Part shown: positions 8,374-16,612 of the stretch, in pieces
How the letters are laid out: every line of letters begins with the position of its first letter
Position numbering within the stretch: position 1 is the first letter of the stretch
Source of the DNA: Paenibacillus sp. J31TS4
GTDB taxonomy: Bacteria; Bacillota; Bacilli; Paenibacillales; NBRC-103111
Length of the DNA: 64,000 nt
Direction: 5' to 3'
Assembly: GCF_018403265.1 (NCBI RefSeq)
Contig: NZ_BOSI01000004.1
Location: 62,001 to 126,000 of the forward strand
The notes under the pieces: model-generated
Database searches by the model: none
Told to the model about the DNA's origin: nothing
The model's input: the letters and a program-made list of their open reading frames with translations, nothing else
Position numbers and translations under genes: made by a program

Positions 8374-8407
8374 AAAAAAAAAGAGGACGGTTCCTTCCGT
8401 CCTCTTC
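8374..8407 (-). terminator. intrinsic terminator of the ecf operon
   Basis: On the minus strand the stem AGAGGACGG/CCGTCCTCT with a 6-base loop is followed by a run of T residues. It begins only a few bases after the stop of the EcfA-EcfT gene. Confidence 0.9.
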
Positions 8408-8414
8408 CCTTGAA

Positions 8415-10223
8415 TCAATCTATCAGCCGGGCGTACAGCAGGAGCAGCAGGCCGGCAAGGCCGCCGCCCAGCATCCACCACACGTCTTCCCGGGTTATCG
8501 TGAGCCGGAACGCGCTCGTCCGGCGTCCCCGGCCCAGTGCATACCCTCTCGCCTCGAGTGCCAGGGAGCTCTGCTCCGCCAGCTGAAGAAGCGAGACCAA
8601 GAACGGGATGACGAGCGGCGCCAAATCCCGCAGCCGCACGGAGCCCGGGCGTCCGGCCGCTCTCGTCCTCGCCCTCGTCATCTTCACGAAGCGCTGCCAT
8701 TCGGCAAGGATGAGCGGCACGAAGCGGAGAATAAGCGAGGCGGCAAGTGACAGCGCCTCGGCAGCCTCCCGCAGCCGGGGATGGCGAAGGCCGCCGAGTG
8801 TCTGCTGCAGCGCCCGCTGGAGCCGCAGGTGGCTGACGCTAAACGGCAGCAGCAGCCACAGCAGCAGAAGCAGGTAGAGGCGGGACAGCCGGAGCAGCGT
8901 CTCTGCGGCCGCCGCCGGCGCGAAGCCGACACGGAGCGGCAGCAAGGCCTCTGGGCCGGCCGGCGGGAAGGTCAGCCCCGCAAAGGCTACCGTCAGCGCG
9001 AGGAAGGCTGCCGCCGGAGCGGACGCCTTGGCGAGCGTGCGCAGCGGCACGCGGGAGAGGCCGATCAGGAGCGCCGTCAGCCCGGCGGCCAGCAGCAGGC
9101 CGGTCCACTCGCGCTGCGCCCAGACGCCGAACGTCAGGGCCAGCAGCAGCACCCAGAGCGCGCGCGGGTCGCGCCGCGCGAAGGCGCCTGCGGATGCGCT
9201 CGGCTGCGCCTGCGCCGGGGGCGCGGCTGGCGCCGCGGATGCGCTCGGCTGCGCCTGCGCCGAGGGCGCAGCTGGCGCCGTGGATGCGCTCGGCTGAGCC
9301 TGCGCCGAAGGCGCGCCTGGCGCCGCGGATGCGCTTGGCTGCGCCTGCGCCGAGGGCGCGCCTGGCGCCGCGGGTGCGCTCGGCTGCGCCAGCTGGCGCG
9401 CCAGCTCGGCCGCGAGCCGCTCCGGCGCCAGCGGGCCCGCCGGCAGCGCGTAGCCGCGCGCCGCGAGCCGCTCGGCCAGCGCGAGCCCGGGCGGCAGGCC
9501 GACGCCGGCGTGCCGGAGCGCCTCCGGCCGGGCGTACAGCTCCTCGCGCGTGCCGAAGAACGCCTGGCGCCCGCCGCTCAGGAGCAGCACCTGGCCAGCC
9601 GCCGGCAGGAACGGCTCCGGCTCGTGCGTCGCCAGGACGATGCCGGTTCCGGCTGCCGCCCGCCGGGCGAGCTCGTCCGCAAGCTGCGCGATGCCGTCCG
9701 GGTCGAGCCCTGCCGTCGGCTCGTCCAGAAGCAGCCAGGCGGGCTCCAGGACAAGCGTCGAGGCGAGCGCCACCCGGCGCTTCTGGCCGCCGCTCAGGGT
9801 GAGAGGCGGCTGCCCGAGGAAGGCGTCCGAGTCGGGCAGGCCTGCGTCGGCAAGCGCCCTCCGAATGCGGCGGTCCGCCTCCTCGCGCGGAAGCCGAAGC
9901 GGCCGCAGGGAGTAGGCCAGCTCGTCCCGGACCGACGAGGCGAACAGCTGGCGGTCCGGGTGCTGGAAGACAAGGCCCGCAGCCGCCGGCAGCCTGGCGT
10001 TCCGTTTGCCCCGAATCCAGAGAGAAGCGCCGCCGTAGCGGATCTCCCCCGCCGCCGGCTCTTCGAGCCCGGCCAGCTTCTCCAGCAGCGTCGACTTCCC
10101 GGCTCCGGAGGCGCCCAGCACAAGCGTCAGCGAGCCCGGCGGCAGGGCGAAGCCGATCTCCGCCAGCAGGAGACGATCCGTTCCGGACGCCGCTGCAGCC
10201 AAGCCGCGGACGTTCAGATCCAT
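8415..10223 (-). CDS. ECF transporter ATPase-EcfT fusion protein
   Basis: This 602-residue protein joins two subunits of an energy-coupling factor importer. Residues 1-270 are an ABC ATPase with Walker A GASGAGKST (37-45), signature LSGGQ (143-147), Walker B LLLDEP (164-169) and the switch His in ATHE (200). Residues 281-345 are a low-complexity linker made of four 15-residue repeats rich in Ala, Pro, Ser and Gln. From about residue 350 to the end the protein is an EcfT/CbiQ-type membrane subunit with several helices and coupling-helix sequences (ALEARGYALGRGRRTSAFR). EcfA and EcfT are usually separate proteins. Its start overlaps the stop of the upstream ATPase gene by 10 bases. Given bioY and a BirA box next door, the substrate is probably biotin. 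Confidence 0.88.
   Translation of the reverse strand: MDLNVRGLAAAASGTDRLLLAEIGFALPPGSLTLVLGASGAGKSTLLEKLAGLEEPAAGEIRYGGASLWIRGKRNARLPAAAGLVFQHPDRQLFASSVRDELAYSLRPLRLPREEADRRIRRALADAGLPDSDAFLGQPPLTLSGGQKRRVALASTLVLEPAWLLLDEPTAGLDPDGIAQLADELARRAAAGTGIVLATHEPEPFLPAAGQVLLLSGGRQAFFGTREELYARPEALRHAGVGLPPGLALAERLAARGYALPAGPLAPERLAAELARQLAQPSAPAAPGAPSAQAQPSASAAPGAPSAQAQPSASTAPAAPSAQAQPSASAAPAAPPAQAQPSASAGAFARRDPRALWVLLLALTFGVWAQREWTGLLLAAGLTALLIGLSRVPLRTLAKASAPAAAFLALTVAFAGLTFPPAGPEALLPLRVGFAPAAAAETLLRLSRLYLLLLLWLLLPFSVSHLRLQRALQQTLGGLRHPRLREAAEALSLAASLILRFVPLILAEWQRFVKMTRARTRAAGRPGSVRLRDLAPLVIPFLVSLLQLAEQSSLALEARGYALGRGRRTSAFRLTITREDVWWMLGGGLAGLLLLLYARLID
9204..9383. repeat. four tandem 45-bp repeats inside the EcfA-EcfT gene
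   Basis: Four copies of a 45-base unit encode PSAxxAPxAPxAQAQ in the linker between ATPase and membrane domains. The copies differ at several third positions and a few residues, so the array is not freshly duplicated, but it is a likely site of length variation between strains. Confidence 0.9.
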
Positions 10224-11188
10224 GAGATTCCTCCTTCCCCGCCCGGGTCTCCGAGGGCGGGCAGCGCATCCGCCAGCTCCTCAGTGGTGAGCGGCAGTAC
10301 GCCGAGCGGAACGCCCCGAGCGAGCAGCTCCTGGGCCGTCCGGACGACGTAGGGCGGCGGGAAGCCGAGCCGCTCGCACGGCGTGCGGTTATCCGGTGAA
10401 TGGGGACCGGTCGTCATGCCTGCGATGGACCCGGCGGGCCGTTCGTCCCCCGTTTCCTGCTCCATGACCGCCGCTTCGCTCAGACTGGATACCAGACCCG
10501 CCTCCTCCCCATAAAAAAAGCCGGCCGCCGTCCCCTCATAGACCGTCCTGCCTTCATCCAGCGCCAGCACGCGGTCCGCGAAGGCCAGCTCCTCCAGCCG
10601 CTGGGTAACCCAAAGCACGGCGGAGCCCCGCCGCTTTTGCTCCTCCGCCGCCGCCAGCACCCGCTCGGCGGACAGCGGATCCAGCATAGCGGTCGCTTCA
10701 TCGAACACGAACAAGCCCGCGCCCGCCGCCAACGCGCCCGCAAACGCGAGCAGCTGCTTCTGCCCGCCCGACAGGCTATCGACCGCCCTCTCCTCCAAGC
10801 CGGCAAGACCGGTCATCGCCAGAGCCCAAGCGCCGGTCTCGGGCATCCGCTCGGACTCGATCCCAGCCGTCTCCATGCCGAAGCAGACATCCTCCCAGAC
10901 GGTGGTGCCGATCAGCTGGGCGTCGGGATTCTGCAGCACGACGCCAATCCGGCGCTCTTCGGTCGTGCTTCGCCGTATGCGGCCCGAGGAAACGGGCAGC
11001 AAGCCGGCCGCCACCCGGGCCAGCGTGCTTTTGCCGCTGCCGTTGCGGCCGACGACAGCCACCCAGTCGCCCGGCCGGAGCGCGACGGACACTCCGGTCA
11101 GCACCTTCCGGATGCCGGTCGCCCCCTGGAAAGCGACGGTTATTTCCTCCAGTCGCAACGAATCTGGGGAGTCGGACACTTTTTTCAC
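10214..11188 (-). CDS. ECF transporter ATP-binding protein (EcfA1-like)
   Basis: This 324-residue ABC ATPase has Walker A GRNGSGKST near residue 50, signature LSGGQKQ, and Walker B LFVFDEAT. It should form the ATPase pair with the N-terminal domain of the next gene's product, driving uptake of a vitamin bound by an S component. A C-terminal extension of about 80 residues after the ATPase core (from about MEQETGDERPAGS) is longer than usual and has no recognised domain. The frame begins at GTG 11186-11188; the ribosome binding site is weak, and a second GTG three codons in, after GGTGAAAAAA, is possible. It is transcribed divergently from bioY across a BirA box. Confidence 0.85.
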   Translation of the reverse strand: MKKVSDSPDSLRLEEITVAFQGATGIRKVLTGVSVALRPGDWVAVVGRNGSGKSTLARVAAGLLPVSSGRIRRSTTEERRIGVVLQNPDAQLIGTTVWEDVCFGMETAGIESERMPETGAWALAMTGLAGLEERAVDSLSGGQKQLLAFAGALAAGAGLFVFDEATAMLDPLSAERVLAAAEEQKRRGSAVLWVTQRLEELAFADRVLALDEGRTVYEGTAAGFFYGEEAGLVSSLSEAAVMEQETGDERPAGSIAGMTTGPHSPDNRTPCERLGFPPPYVVRTAQELLARGVPLGVLPLTTEELADALPALGDPGGEGGISWI

Positions 11189-11231
11189 CTACCATCTAGT
11201 CATACACGCAAGAACGTGCTACAATTTCGAA

Positions 11232-11266
11232 TTGTTAACCAATAGTTTCGTGATTTAGGTTAACAA
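11232..11266. promoter_or_regulatory. BirA operator (biotin repressor site)
   Basis: TTGTTAACC at 11232-11240 and GGTTAACAA at 11258-11266 form an inverted repeat with 17 bases between. This matches the known Firmicute BirA operator (TTGTTAAC, spacer, GTTAACAA). It lies in the divergent region between the ATPase operon and bioY, so biotinyl-AMP-bound BirA could repress both. Confidence 0.88.
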
Positions 11267-11284
11267 ATGAGAGGAGAAGATGCA

Positions 11285-11878
11285 ATGACCTTTCCCCGTC
11301 TATCCATTCGCGGCGTAACTTACAGTGCGCTGTTCGCCGCCTTGTTCGTCGTCATGAGCTACATAACGATCCCGCTCGGCTTTTCGCCGGTGCCCTTGAC
11401 GCTGCAAAACTTCGCCGTCATGCTAACCGGAGCGCTGCTCGGCCCGTTCTACGGCTTTCTGTCGATCGGAGCCGTCCTCCTGCTGACCGCGCTCGGCCTG
11501 CCGCTGATTCACGGCTCCGGCGGCCTCCCCTACCTGCTAGGCTCAACGGGAGGCTTCATCTGGATGTATCCGCTCGCCGCACTCCTGATCGGCCTGGTTG
11601 CTTCCCGGCTCCGGTCCGCCCGCACGGGAGCGTTCGTCCTGCTGCTGCTCGCCATGGTGCTCTTCGGCAGCCTGCTGCTCTACGTAACCGGCGTTCCGTG
11701 GCTCGCGCACGTCGCCGGCGTCTCGCTGCCGCGGGCTATGACGCTCGGCATGCTTCCTTACTTGCCCGGCGATCTGATCAAGGCGGTGGCCGCCACGGCA
11801 GCCGTCCTCGCCATTCGCCGCGCCAACCTCGCGCCTACGCTGTCGGCCAAGACCGATCCGGTCGTCCGCTTCGAATAA
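11285..11878 (+). CDS. bioY: BioY, biotin-binding S component of the ECF importer
   Basis: This 197-residue membrane protein carries BioY hallmarks: GFSPVPLTLQNFAVML near residue 33, LPYLLGSTGGF near residue 80 and a closing LPYLPGDLIKA. BioY binds biotin in the membrane and associates with the EcfT and EcfA subunits, which are encoded divergently here. ATG 11285-11287 follows GAGGAG at about 8 bases; an in-frame ATG at 11267 sits against the operator and lacks a site. The BirA box immediately upstream strongly supports the biotin assignment. Confidence 0.93.
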   Translation: MTFPRLSIRGVTYSALFAALFVVMSYITIPLGFSPVPLTLQNFAVMLTGALLGPFYGFLSIGAVLLLTALGLPLIHGSGGLPYLLGSTGGFIWMYPLAALLIGLVASRLRSARTGAFVLLLLAMVLFGSLLLYVTGVPWLAHVAGVSLPRAMTLGMLPYLPGDLIKAVAATAAVLAIRRANLAPTLSAKTDPVVRFE

Positions 11879-11890
11879 CAAGCGCGGCGA

Positions 11891-11941
11891 AAGCCCCCGT
11901 CCTTGCCCCGGCCTTGACCGGTAGGGAGCGGGGGCTTTTTA
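11891..11941. terminator. bidirectional terminator between bioY and the GNAT gene
   Basis: AAGCCCCC and GGGGGCTT pair across a GC-rich interior and are flanked by TTTTTA on the plus strand and a short T-run on the minus strand. It separates two converging genes. Confidence 0.85.
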
Positions 11942-11970
11942 TTGATAAGGGAAGGCCCATAGGCCCTCCG

Positions 11971-12882
11971 TCAGCGTCCTCTCAGCCGGTACGCCAAGTA
12001 GTCCTGGATCGCGCGCTCCTGAAAGCCGCACGACAGATACAGCTGCAGCGCCCCCTTGTTCTCCAGCGCCACCTCGAGCCGCACCGGCTTGTCTCCCTGA
12101 TGATGCTGGACGGCGTCAATCGTCTGCTCCAGCATCGCCCGGCCGATCCCTTTGCTCCGAAAGGCGGGCAGCACGGTGAACCCATACAGGAACGAATGGG
12201 AAGACGAGAATTGCACGCAAATCTTGCCGGCGGGCTCTCCGTCCAGCAGCCCGATATAGGTAGCTTCGCCCGGCTTGCCGAGAAAAGCGCCCGCATACTC
12301 CTCGGCTTCCTTCTCGGGCATAGCGAAGCCGAGCCGGTTCATCCGTCCCAGCACCGCCCGGTCCTTAAGCGAAGCCTCTACAAGGGTGACGCCTTCGGCT
12401 GGCTTCCGGCCCTCCCCGCTCCTATCCACCTGTGGATCGTCCGAGACTCCGGCCGGCCGCTCCATCACATACTCGGAGAACGAGTAATCGGCTCCCCAGC
12501 TCCGCAGGAACGCATGGCCGCTGCCGGAGTCCCGCGGGCAGATGAACAGCAGCTGCGGAATGCCGCGCGCGCTGCAGTCGTCCGCGGCCCTCTTCACGAG
12601 CCGGGTGAAAATCCCCTGCCGCCGGTAGTCCGGATGAACGAGTCCGCTGACCTCGGCCTCCTCGTCCCGAAAAATATACAGTCCGAGGAACCCGACGAGC
12701 CGGCCGCCGGCATAATAACAATAGTCGTTCGTTTCCCTTCCTTTGCGGCCCTTCAGCGTCTCCCAATTAAGCTTTATGGCGATGCCGTCCTCCGCGTTCA
12801 CCCGGTCGGCCAGCTCCTTCAGCATGCCGAGCTCGTCCTTCGACAGGCTCCGCCTTGCCACGATTCCTTCCTTTGGCCTCAT
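11971..12882 (-). CDS. GNAT acetyltransferase with two tandem domains
   Basis: This 303-residue cytoplasmic protein contains two GNAT folds. Each has a recognisable acetyl-CoA motif: VHPDYRRQGIFTRLV near residue 81 and VLPAFRSKGIGRAML near residue 233. The substrate cannot be predicted. ATG 12880-12882 follows GGCGGGG at about 7 bases. It stands alone, converging on bioY. Double GNAT proteins of this length are common in Paenibacillus and Bacillus. Confidence 0.82.
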   Translation of the reverse strand: MRPKEGIVARRSLSKDELGMLKELADRVNAEDGIAIKLNWETLKGRKGRETNDYCYYAGGRLVGFLGLYIFRDEEAEVSGLVHPDYRRQGIFTRLVKRAADDCSARGIPQLLFICPRDSGSGHAFLRSWGADYSFSEYVMERPAGVSDDPQVDRSGEGRKPAEGVTLVEASLKDRAVLGRMNRLGFAMPEKEAEEYAGAFLGKPGEATYIGLLDGEPAGKICVQFSSSHSFLYGFTVLPAFRSKGIGRAMLEQTIDAVQHHQGDKPVRLEVALENKGALQLYLSCGFQERAIQDYLAYRLRGR

Positions 12883-13121
12883 GTTCTGTCCCCGCCTTTC
12901 TCCGCCGGTAACGGGCGGTTATCCGTCTAATGCCTTATGCGCTTGAGAATACAGGACCGGCTTCCCTCGGTCAATCCTTTGCCTGCCGCATCTGTCCTTC
13001 TCCTCGCCTCCTATTGGCCTTCTCGCCGCCGGCCACGCTGACGCTGCTCCCCGCTTCCGGACAAGGTATCGCTTCGTTCCCTTATCGCCCGTGTTCTACG
13101 GCCGGCCACTTTGACAACGGC
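12883..13121. other. intergenic stretch, nothing recognised
   Basis: The bases between the start of the GNAT gene and the murQ terminator hold no supported gene; open frames here lack ribosome binding sites. The GNAT promoter must lie here but no convincing -35/-10 pair was seen. Confidence 0.5.
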
Positions 13122-13149
13122 AAAAAGGGCCGTCTTCCCAAGACGTCCC
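13122..13149 (-). terminator. intrinsic terminator downstream of murQ
   Basis: On the minus strand GGACGTCTT, a three-base loop and AAGACGGCC are followed by CTTTTT. It lies about 115 bases past the murQ stop. Confidence 0.8.
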
Positions 13150-13265
13150 TGCTTCGCCTATTCGTTGTCCGCTTCCCGCTCCGCCCCCGAAGCCTCCGGG
13201 CTCCGGAGCCGTTTCGCCTCACGGCGCACGTTCCCGGCAAAGGCCAGGAGCCTCCTCCGCTGCGG

Positions 13266-14195
13266 CTATTCGCTGGCGGCTGCCGCCTGCTGCTCCAGCA
13301 GCTCGACCGCACGGCCAAAATGATCGTTCGTGACGCGGAGCGCCCGGCGCGCTTCGTCGGCCTGCACTCCGAATTTGAGCATCAGAATGCCGACGCGGGC
13401 ATCACCGTCCGCGCGCTTGTTCATCTCCTCGGCCGTCGCGAGGTCGCAGCCGGTCGCTTGCGCGATAATGCGGACGACCCGGTCGCGAAGCTTGGCATTG
13501 GTCGCCTGCACGTTGACCATCAGGTTGCCGTATACCTTGCCAAGCTTGATCATCGCCGTCGTCGTGATCATGTTGAGCGCCATCTTGGTGGCGGTGCCCG
13601 CCTTGAGCCGCGTGGAGCCGGTAACCGCCTCCGGTCCGACGAGCAGCTCGATCGGATATTCCGCCTCGGCGCTCAGCTTGGTGTCCTTGTTGCACGAGAT
13701 GCCTGCCGTCACCGCGCCGATCTCTTGGGCTTTGCGGATCGCGCCCAGCACATACGGCGTCCCTCCGTTGGCGGCAATGCCGACCAACGCATCCTTGTCC
13801 GTAATTTGCGCCGCCACGTCCCGTGCGCCCGCCTCGGGATCATCCTCGGCGTTCTCGATCGCATTCTGCAGGGCGGTTGGCCCTCCCGCGATAATGCCGG
13901 TGACGAGCTCACGCGGCACGCCGAAGGTCGGCGGGCATTCGGAGGCATCGAGAACCCCCAGCCGGCCGCTCGTCCCCGCCCCGATATAGAAAAGCCGACC
14001 GCCTTGCTCCATTCGCTCCACAATCGCTTCGATCGCCGCCGCAATGGCTGGTACCGCTTCCTCCACAGCATGGGCGACCTTCTGGTCCTCCCGGTTCATC
14101 GCTTCCACAATCTCTTGGATGCTGAGCTGGTCCAAATTCGTCGTATTCTCGTTCCTCTGCTCTGTCAACACATTCGGCTGAACGTCTGGTTCCAT
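13266..14195 (-). CDS. murQ: N-acetylmuramic acid 6-phosphate etherase MurQ
   Basis: This 309-residue enzyme cleaves the lactyl ether of MurNAc 6-phosphate, giving GlcNAc 6-phosphate and lactate, in the cytoplasm. It has the SIS-fold signature LFYIGAGTSGRLGVLDASEC near residues 89-108, then FGVPRELVTGIIAGG and GSTRLKAGTATKMALNM, all hallmarks of MurQ. Length is normal (about 300). ATG follows AGGGA at 8 bases. It is the last gene of a murR, amiE-like, murQ set, with 294 bases between it and the amiE-like gene. The operon would recycle cell-wall sugar released during growth or sporulation. Confidence 0.96.
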   Translation of the reverse strand: MEPDVQPNVLTEQRNENTTNLDQLSIQEIVEAMNREDQKVAHAVEEAVPAIAAAIEAIVERMEQGGRLFYIGAGTSGRLGVLDASECPPTFGVPRELVTGIIAGGPTALQNAIENAEDDPEAGARDVAAQITDKDALVGIAANGGTPYVLGAIRKAQEIGAVTAGISCNKDTKLSAEAEYPIELLVGPEAVTGSTRLKAGTATKMALNMITTTAMIKLGKVYGNLMVNVQATNAKLRDRVVRIIAQATGCDLATAEEMNKRADGDARVGILMLKFGVQADEARRALRVTNDHFGRAVELLEQQAAAASE

Positions 14196-14489
14196 ATGCT
14201 CTATCCCTCCCTGTCTCTTCGGAAGCCGCCCTGCGGCGGCTGTCCCGGTGTCCGGCGACGCGTCTCTTCCGCCTCCGCCGCCTCACCCACCGAAGCCCCC
14301 GGGTTCCTTCGCCCGGCGGGGAACTGCCTTGCCAGGATGGCTGGCCGCCGGAGGCTGCTGGCAGCGGACATGCGGCTCAATTCATGTCGGTTCGCTTCGT
14401 CTTGGCTCTAGTCTAGACAGAAAGCGGTTTCATTCCCTTCTTCCTCACGGATGCCTCGGAGGAGAAGCCTGGCGCCGCCTGTGCGGCGC

Positions 14490-15515
14490 TCACTCTCCGA
14501 ATAACGAGGTATAAATCAGGCTGTGCAGCTCCGGCCGCAAGAAGCGGACCGGATTGCTCCGTCCAAAATGCACCCCGCTTGTCAAAAAGATGACGGTCAG
14601 CTCCTGCTCCGGAGCAATCCAGACGCTGGTTCCCGTGAAGCCGGTATGCCCGAAGCTGCCGTGCGGCCATAACGGCCCGCAGCTGAGCCCATCCTCTTCT
14701 CCGGCCCATACCTGCCAGCCAAGTCCCCGGGTAGGGGCCTGCGTCCGGGTACTCTCGCGTACAAGCTCCGGCGTCAGAAGCGGATACCGGTCCGGATAAA
14801 GCCAGCGCCTCGTATACCGAAACAGATCGTCGGCCGTGGTGAACAGACCCGCGCTCCCGCATACGCCTCCGAGCAGGAACGCCTTCTCGTCATGCACTTC
14901 GCCATGGATGAATCCGTCCTTATACGCTTCGGTGGCCGCGATCCGCGGGCGCAGCGCGGCGGGCGGATTGAAAGTCGAGTCGGTCATGCCGGCCGGTTCG
15001 AAGACGACCCGTTTGGCGTAAGCGTCGAGCCGTTCGCCGGTCAGCTTCTCGACGATCCAGCCGAGCAGGATGAACCCCGGGTCGCTGTACCTCACCTCGG
15101 TTCCCGGCGGGCTGAGAAGCGACAGGCTCATCACCTCGCCGGCGATATCCCGACCCCCTTCCCGGTTCTTGTGGCCGGTCAAGTCGGCAGGAAGCCCCGA
15201 ATGGTGGGCCAAAAGATGCCGGATCGTCACCTCCGGCGAGCCGAAGGCCGGCAGGTAGCGGGCGACCGGATCGTCCAGACCGAGCCGCCCGTCCGCGACC
15301 AGCGACAGAACCGACGGCAGCGTCGACGTTACCTTCGTCAACGAGGCCGCATCGAACATCGTCGACAGCTGCATCGGGCGCCTGCCGCTGCCGTCATGGT
15401 ACCAGCCAACTGCCTTGCGGTAGCGGAACCGGTCGCCGACCGAGATATCCACTACTCCGCCCGGTATCCTCTTCTCTTCCACCCAGCGCTCCAACAACTG
15501 ATCGAGTTTATCCAT
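14490..15515 (-). CDS. serine beta-lactamase-fold hydrolase, AmiE-like (muropeptide amidase candidate)
   Basis: This 341-residue protein has the class-C beta-lactamase fold: active-site SLTK at residues 58-61, a YSD motif in place of YxN, and HTGFTG as the KTG-like box near the C-terminus. Its place between murR and murQ matches B. subtilis ybbE (amiE), an N-acetylmuramyl-L-alanine amidase in the mur operon. Unlike secreted B. subtilis AmiE, no signal peptide is visible; the N-terminus is charged and helical (MDKLDQLLERWVEEKR), so it probably acts in the cytoplasm. Its ATG overlaps the end of murR by 8 bases, which implies translational coupling. The amidase role is inferred from context. Confidence 0.82.
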   Translation of the reverse strand: MDKLDQLLERWVEEKRIPGGVVDISVGDRFRYRKAVGWYHDGSGRRPMQLSTMFDAASLTKVTSTLPSVLSLVADGRLGLDDPVARYLPAFGSPEVTIRHLLAHHSGLPADLTGHKNREGGRDIAGEVMSLSLLSPPGTEVRYSDPGFILLGWIVEKLTGERLDAYAKRVVFEPAGMTDSTFNPPAALRPRIAATEAYKDGFIHGEVHDEKAFLLGGVCGSAGLFTTADDLFRYTRRWLYPDRYPLLTPELVRESTRTQAPTRGLGWQVWAGEEDGLSCGPLWPHGSFGHTGFTGTSVWIAPEQELTVIFLTSGVHFGRSNPVRFLRPELHSLIYTSLFGE

Positions 15516-16365
15516 TTCGCTTCGTCACCTTTACCGCTTTGCGCGTTTTTTCAAGTGCCTGAATGTTCTCCTCGTAGTTGCGGCTTGCTATTCCTACAAA
15601 CAAGATATCAATGACATTCAGCTGGGCGATGCGGGATGCCATCGCGCCGCTGCGGATGCTCTGCTCAAGCGAGCTCGTGAACAGCCGGATATCGGCCAGT
15701 TCTGCGACCGGATTCGTTCCGAATTTCGTCAGGGTCACGATCTTGGCCCCGCTCTCCTTGGCGATCGTCAGCGACTGGATAATATCCTCCGTCAGACCGG
15801 AGTACGAGATGCCGAAAGCGACGTCCCGCTCCGTCAGGTTGGCGGCGATGGTCGCCTGGCTGTTGAAGGCGTATGCCGCGTCGCACCAGCGGTTGATCCG
15901 GGTCAGCTTCTGCTGAAAGTCCTCTGCGATGACTGCCGACGCGCCGACCCCGAAGATGGTGATGCGGCGGGCTCCGCTCATCGCTTCGATCGCCAGCTCC
16001 AGATCCTCTTCTCTCAGCACGCCCATCGTGTCCTGAATTGACTGCATATTGTTATGCGAGATGGACCGGACCAGCGCGCCGGTCGACCCATCCATCTTGA
16101 TCTCCTGGTACGAATCCTCTTCCGGATTGTGCTGGGCCAGATCCGCTGCAATCTTGAGCTTGAGCTGCTGGTAGCCCTTCAACTGCAGCGAGCGCGACAG
16201 ACGAATGATCGTCGCCACACTGACCCCGGCCAGCTCAGCAAGCTTCTGAACGGACAAATTGACGACCTTGTCGGGGTACTGCAGAATGAATTCGGCCGCC
16301 TTGCGTTCCATCGGCTTCAGGGAGTTCAGTGCTTCCTTGAGGCTTATCAGCCCTCCCCTAATCAT
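15508..16365 (-). CDS. murR: MurR/RpiR-family transcriptional regulator
   Basis: This 285-residue protein has an RpiR-type helix-turn-helix at about residues 1-75 (LAELAGVSVATIIRLSRSLQ) and a SIS sugar-phosphate domain from about residue 110 (ITIFGVGASAVIAEDFQQKL, AFGISYSGLTEDIIQSL). In the known system MurR senses MurNAc 6-phosphate and controls the recycling operon. ATG 16363-16365 follows GGAAGGG at 12 bases; a longer frame from a TTG at 16410 has no site. It is the first gene of the operon, overlapping the amiE-like gene, and has a strong promoter flanked by an inverted repeat. The symbol rests on position next to murQ. Confidence 0.85.
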   Translation of the reverse strand: MIRGGLISLKEALNSLKPMERKAAEFILQYPDKVVNLSVQKLAELAGVSVATIIRLSRSLQLKGYQQLKLKIAADLAQHNPEEDSYQEIKMDGSTGALVRSISHNNMQSIQDTMGVLREEDLELAIEAMSGARRITIFGVGASAVIAEDFQQKLTRINRWCDAAYAFNSQATIAANLTERDVAFGISYSGLTEDIIQSLTIAKESGAKIVTLTKFGTNPVAELADIRLFTSSLEQSIRSGAMASRIAQLNVIDILFVGIASRNYEENIQALEKTRKAVKVTKRNG

Positions 16366-16434
16366 ATGCGAACCAATCCCTTCCTGGATGTTGCCTGAGT
16401 AGCCGAACAACGGCGAATGAAGCCGCCGTAACAG

Positions 16435-16480
16435 TGTAACCGCTTAAAGTAAGTATAATGAATTTAGTTACATTCGACAA
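16435..16480 (-). promoter_or_regulatory. murR promoter with flanking inverted repeat
   Basis: On the minus strand TTGTCG (16475-16480) and TATACT (16452-16457) have a 17-base spacer. TGTAAC at 16435-16440 and GTTACA at 16467-16472 form an inverted repeat around the -10 box and could bind MurR. Confidence 0.7.
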
Positions 16481-16535
16481 CATGCTTTTTGTAATTTTAT
16501 TTCATATTCCAGTTTACACCGCTCCGCTCTTCCTG

Positions 16536-16579
16536 CAAAAAAACCCTTCCCCTGCAGCATTCGCCGCAGGGGAAGGGGG
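16536..16579 (-). terminator. intrinsic terminator of the RND operon
   Basis: On the minus strand CCCTTCCCCTGC and GCAGGGGAAGGG form a 12-bp stem followed by seven T residues. Confidence 0.93.
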
Positions 16580-16612
16580 CATCACAGGAGCGCTTGTTCC
16601 GAAGAGAACGGA

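Noticed and set aside
9204-9383. Tandem repeats considered as a CRISPR array
   Set aside because: The units are directly adjacent without unique spacers and keep one reading frame in the ATPase-EcfT gene.
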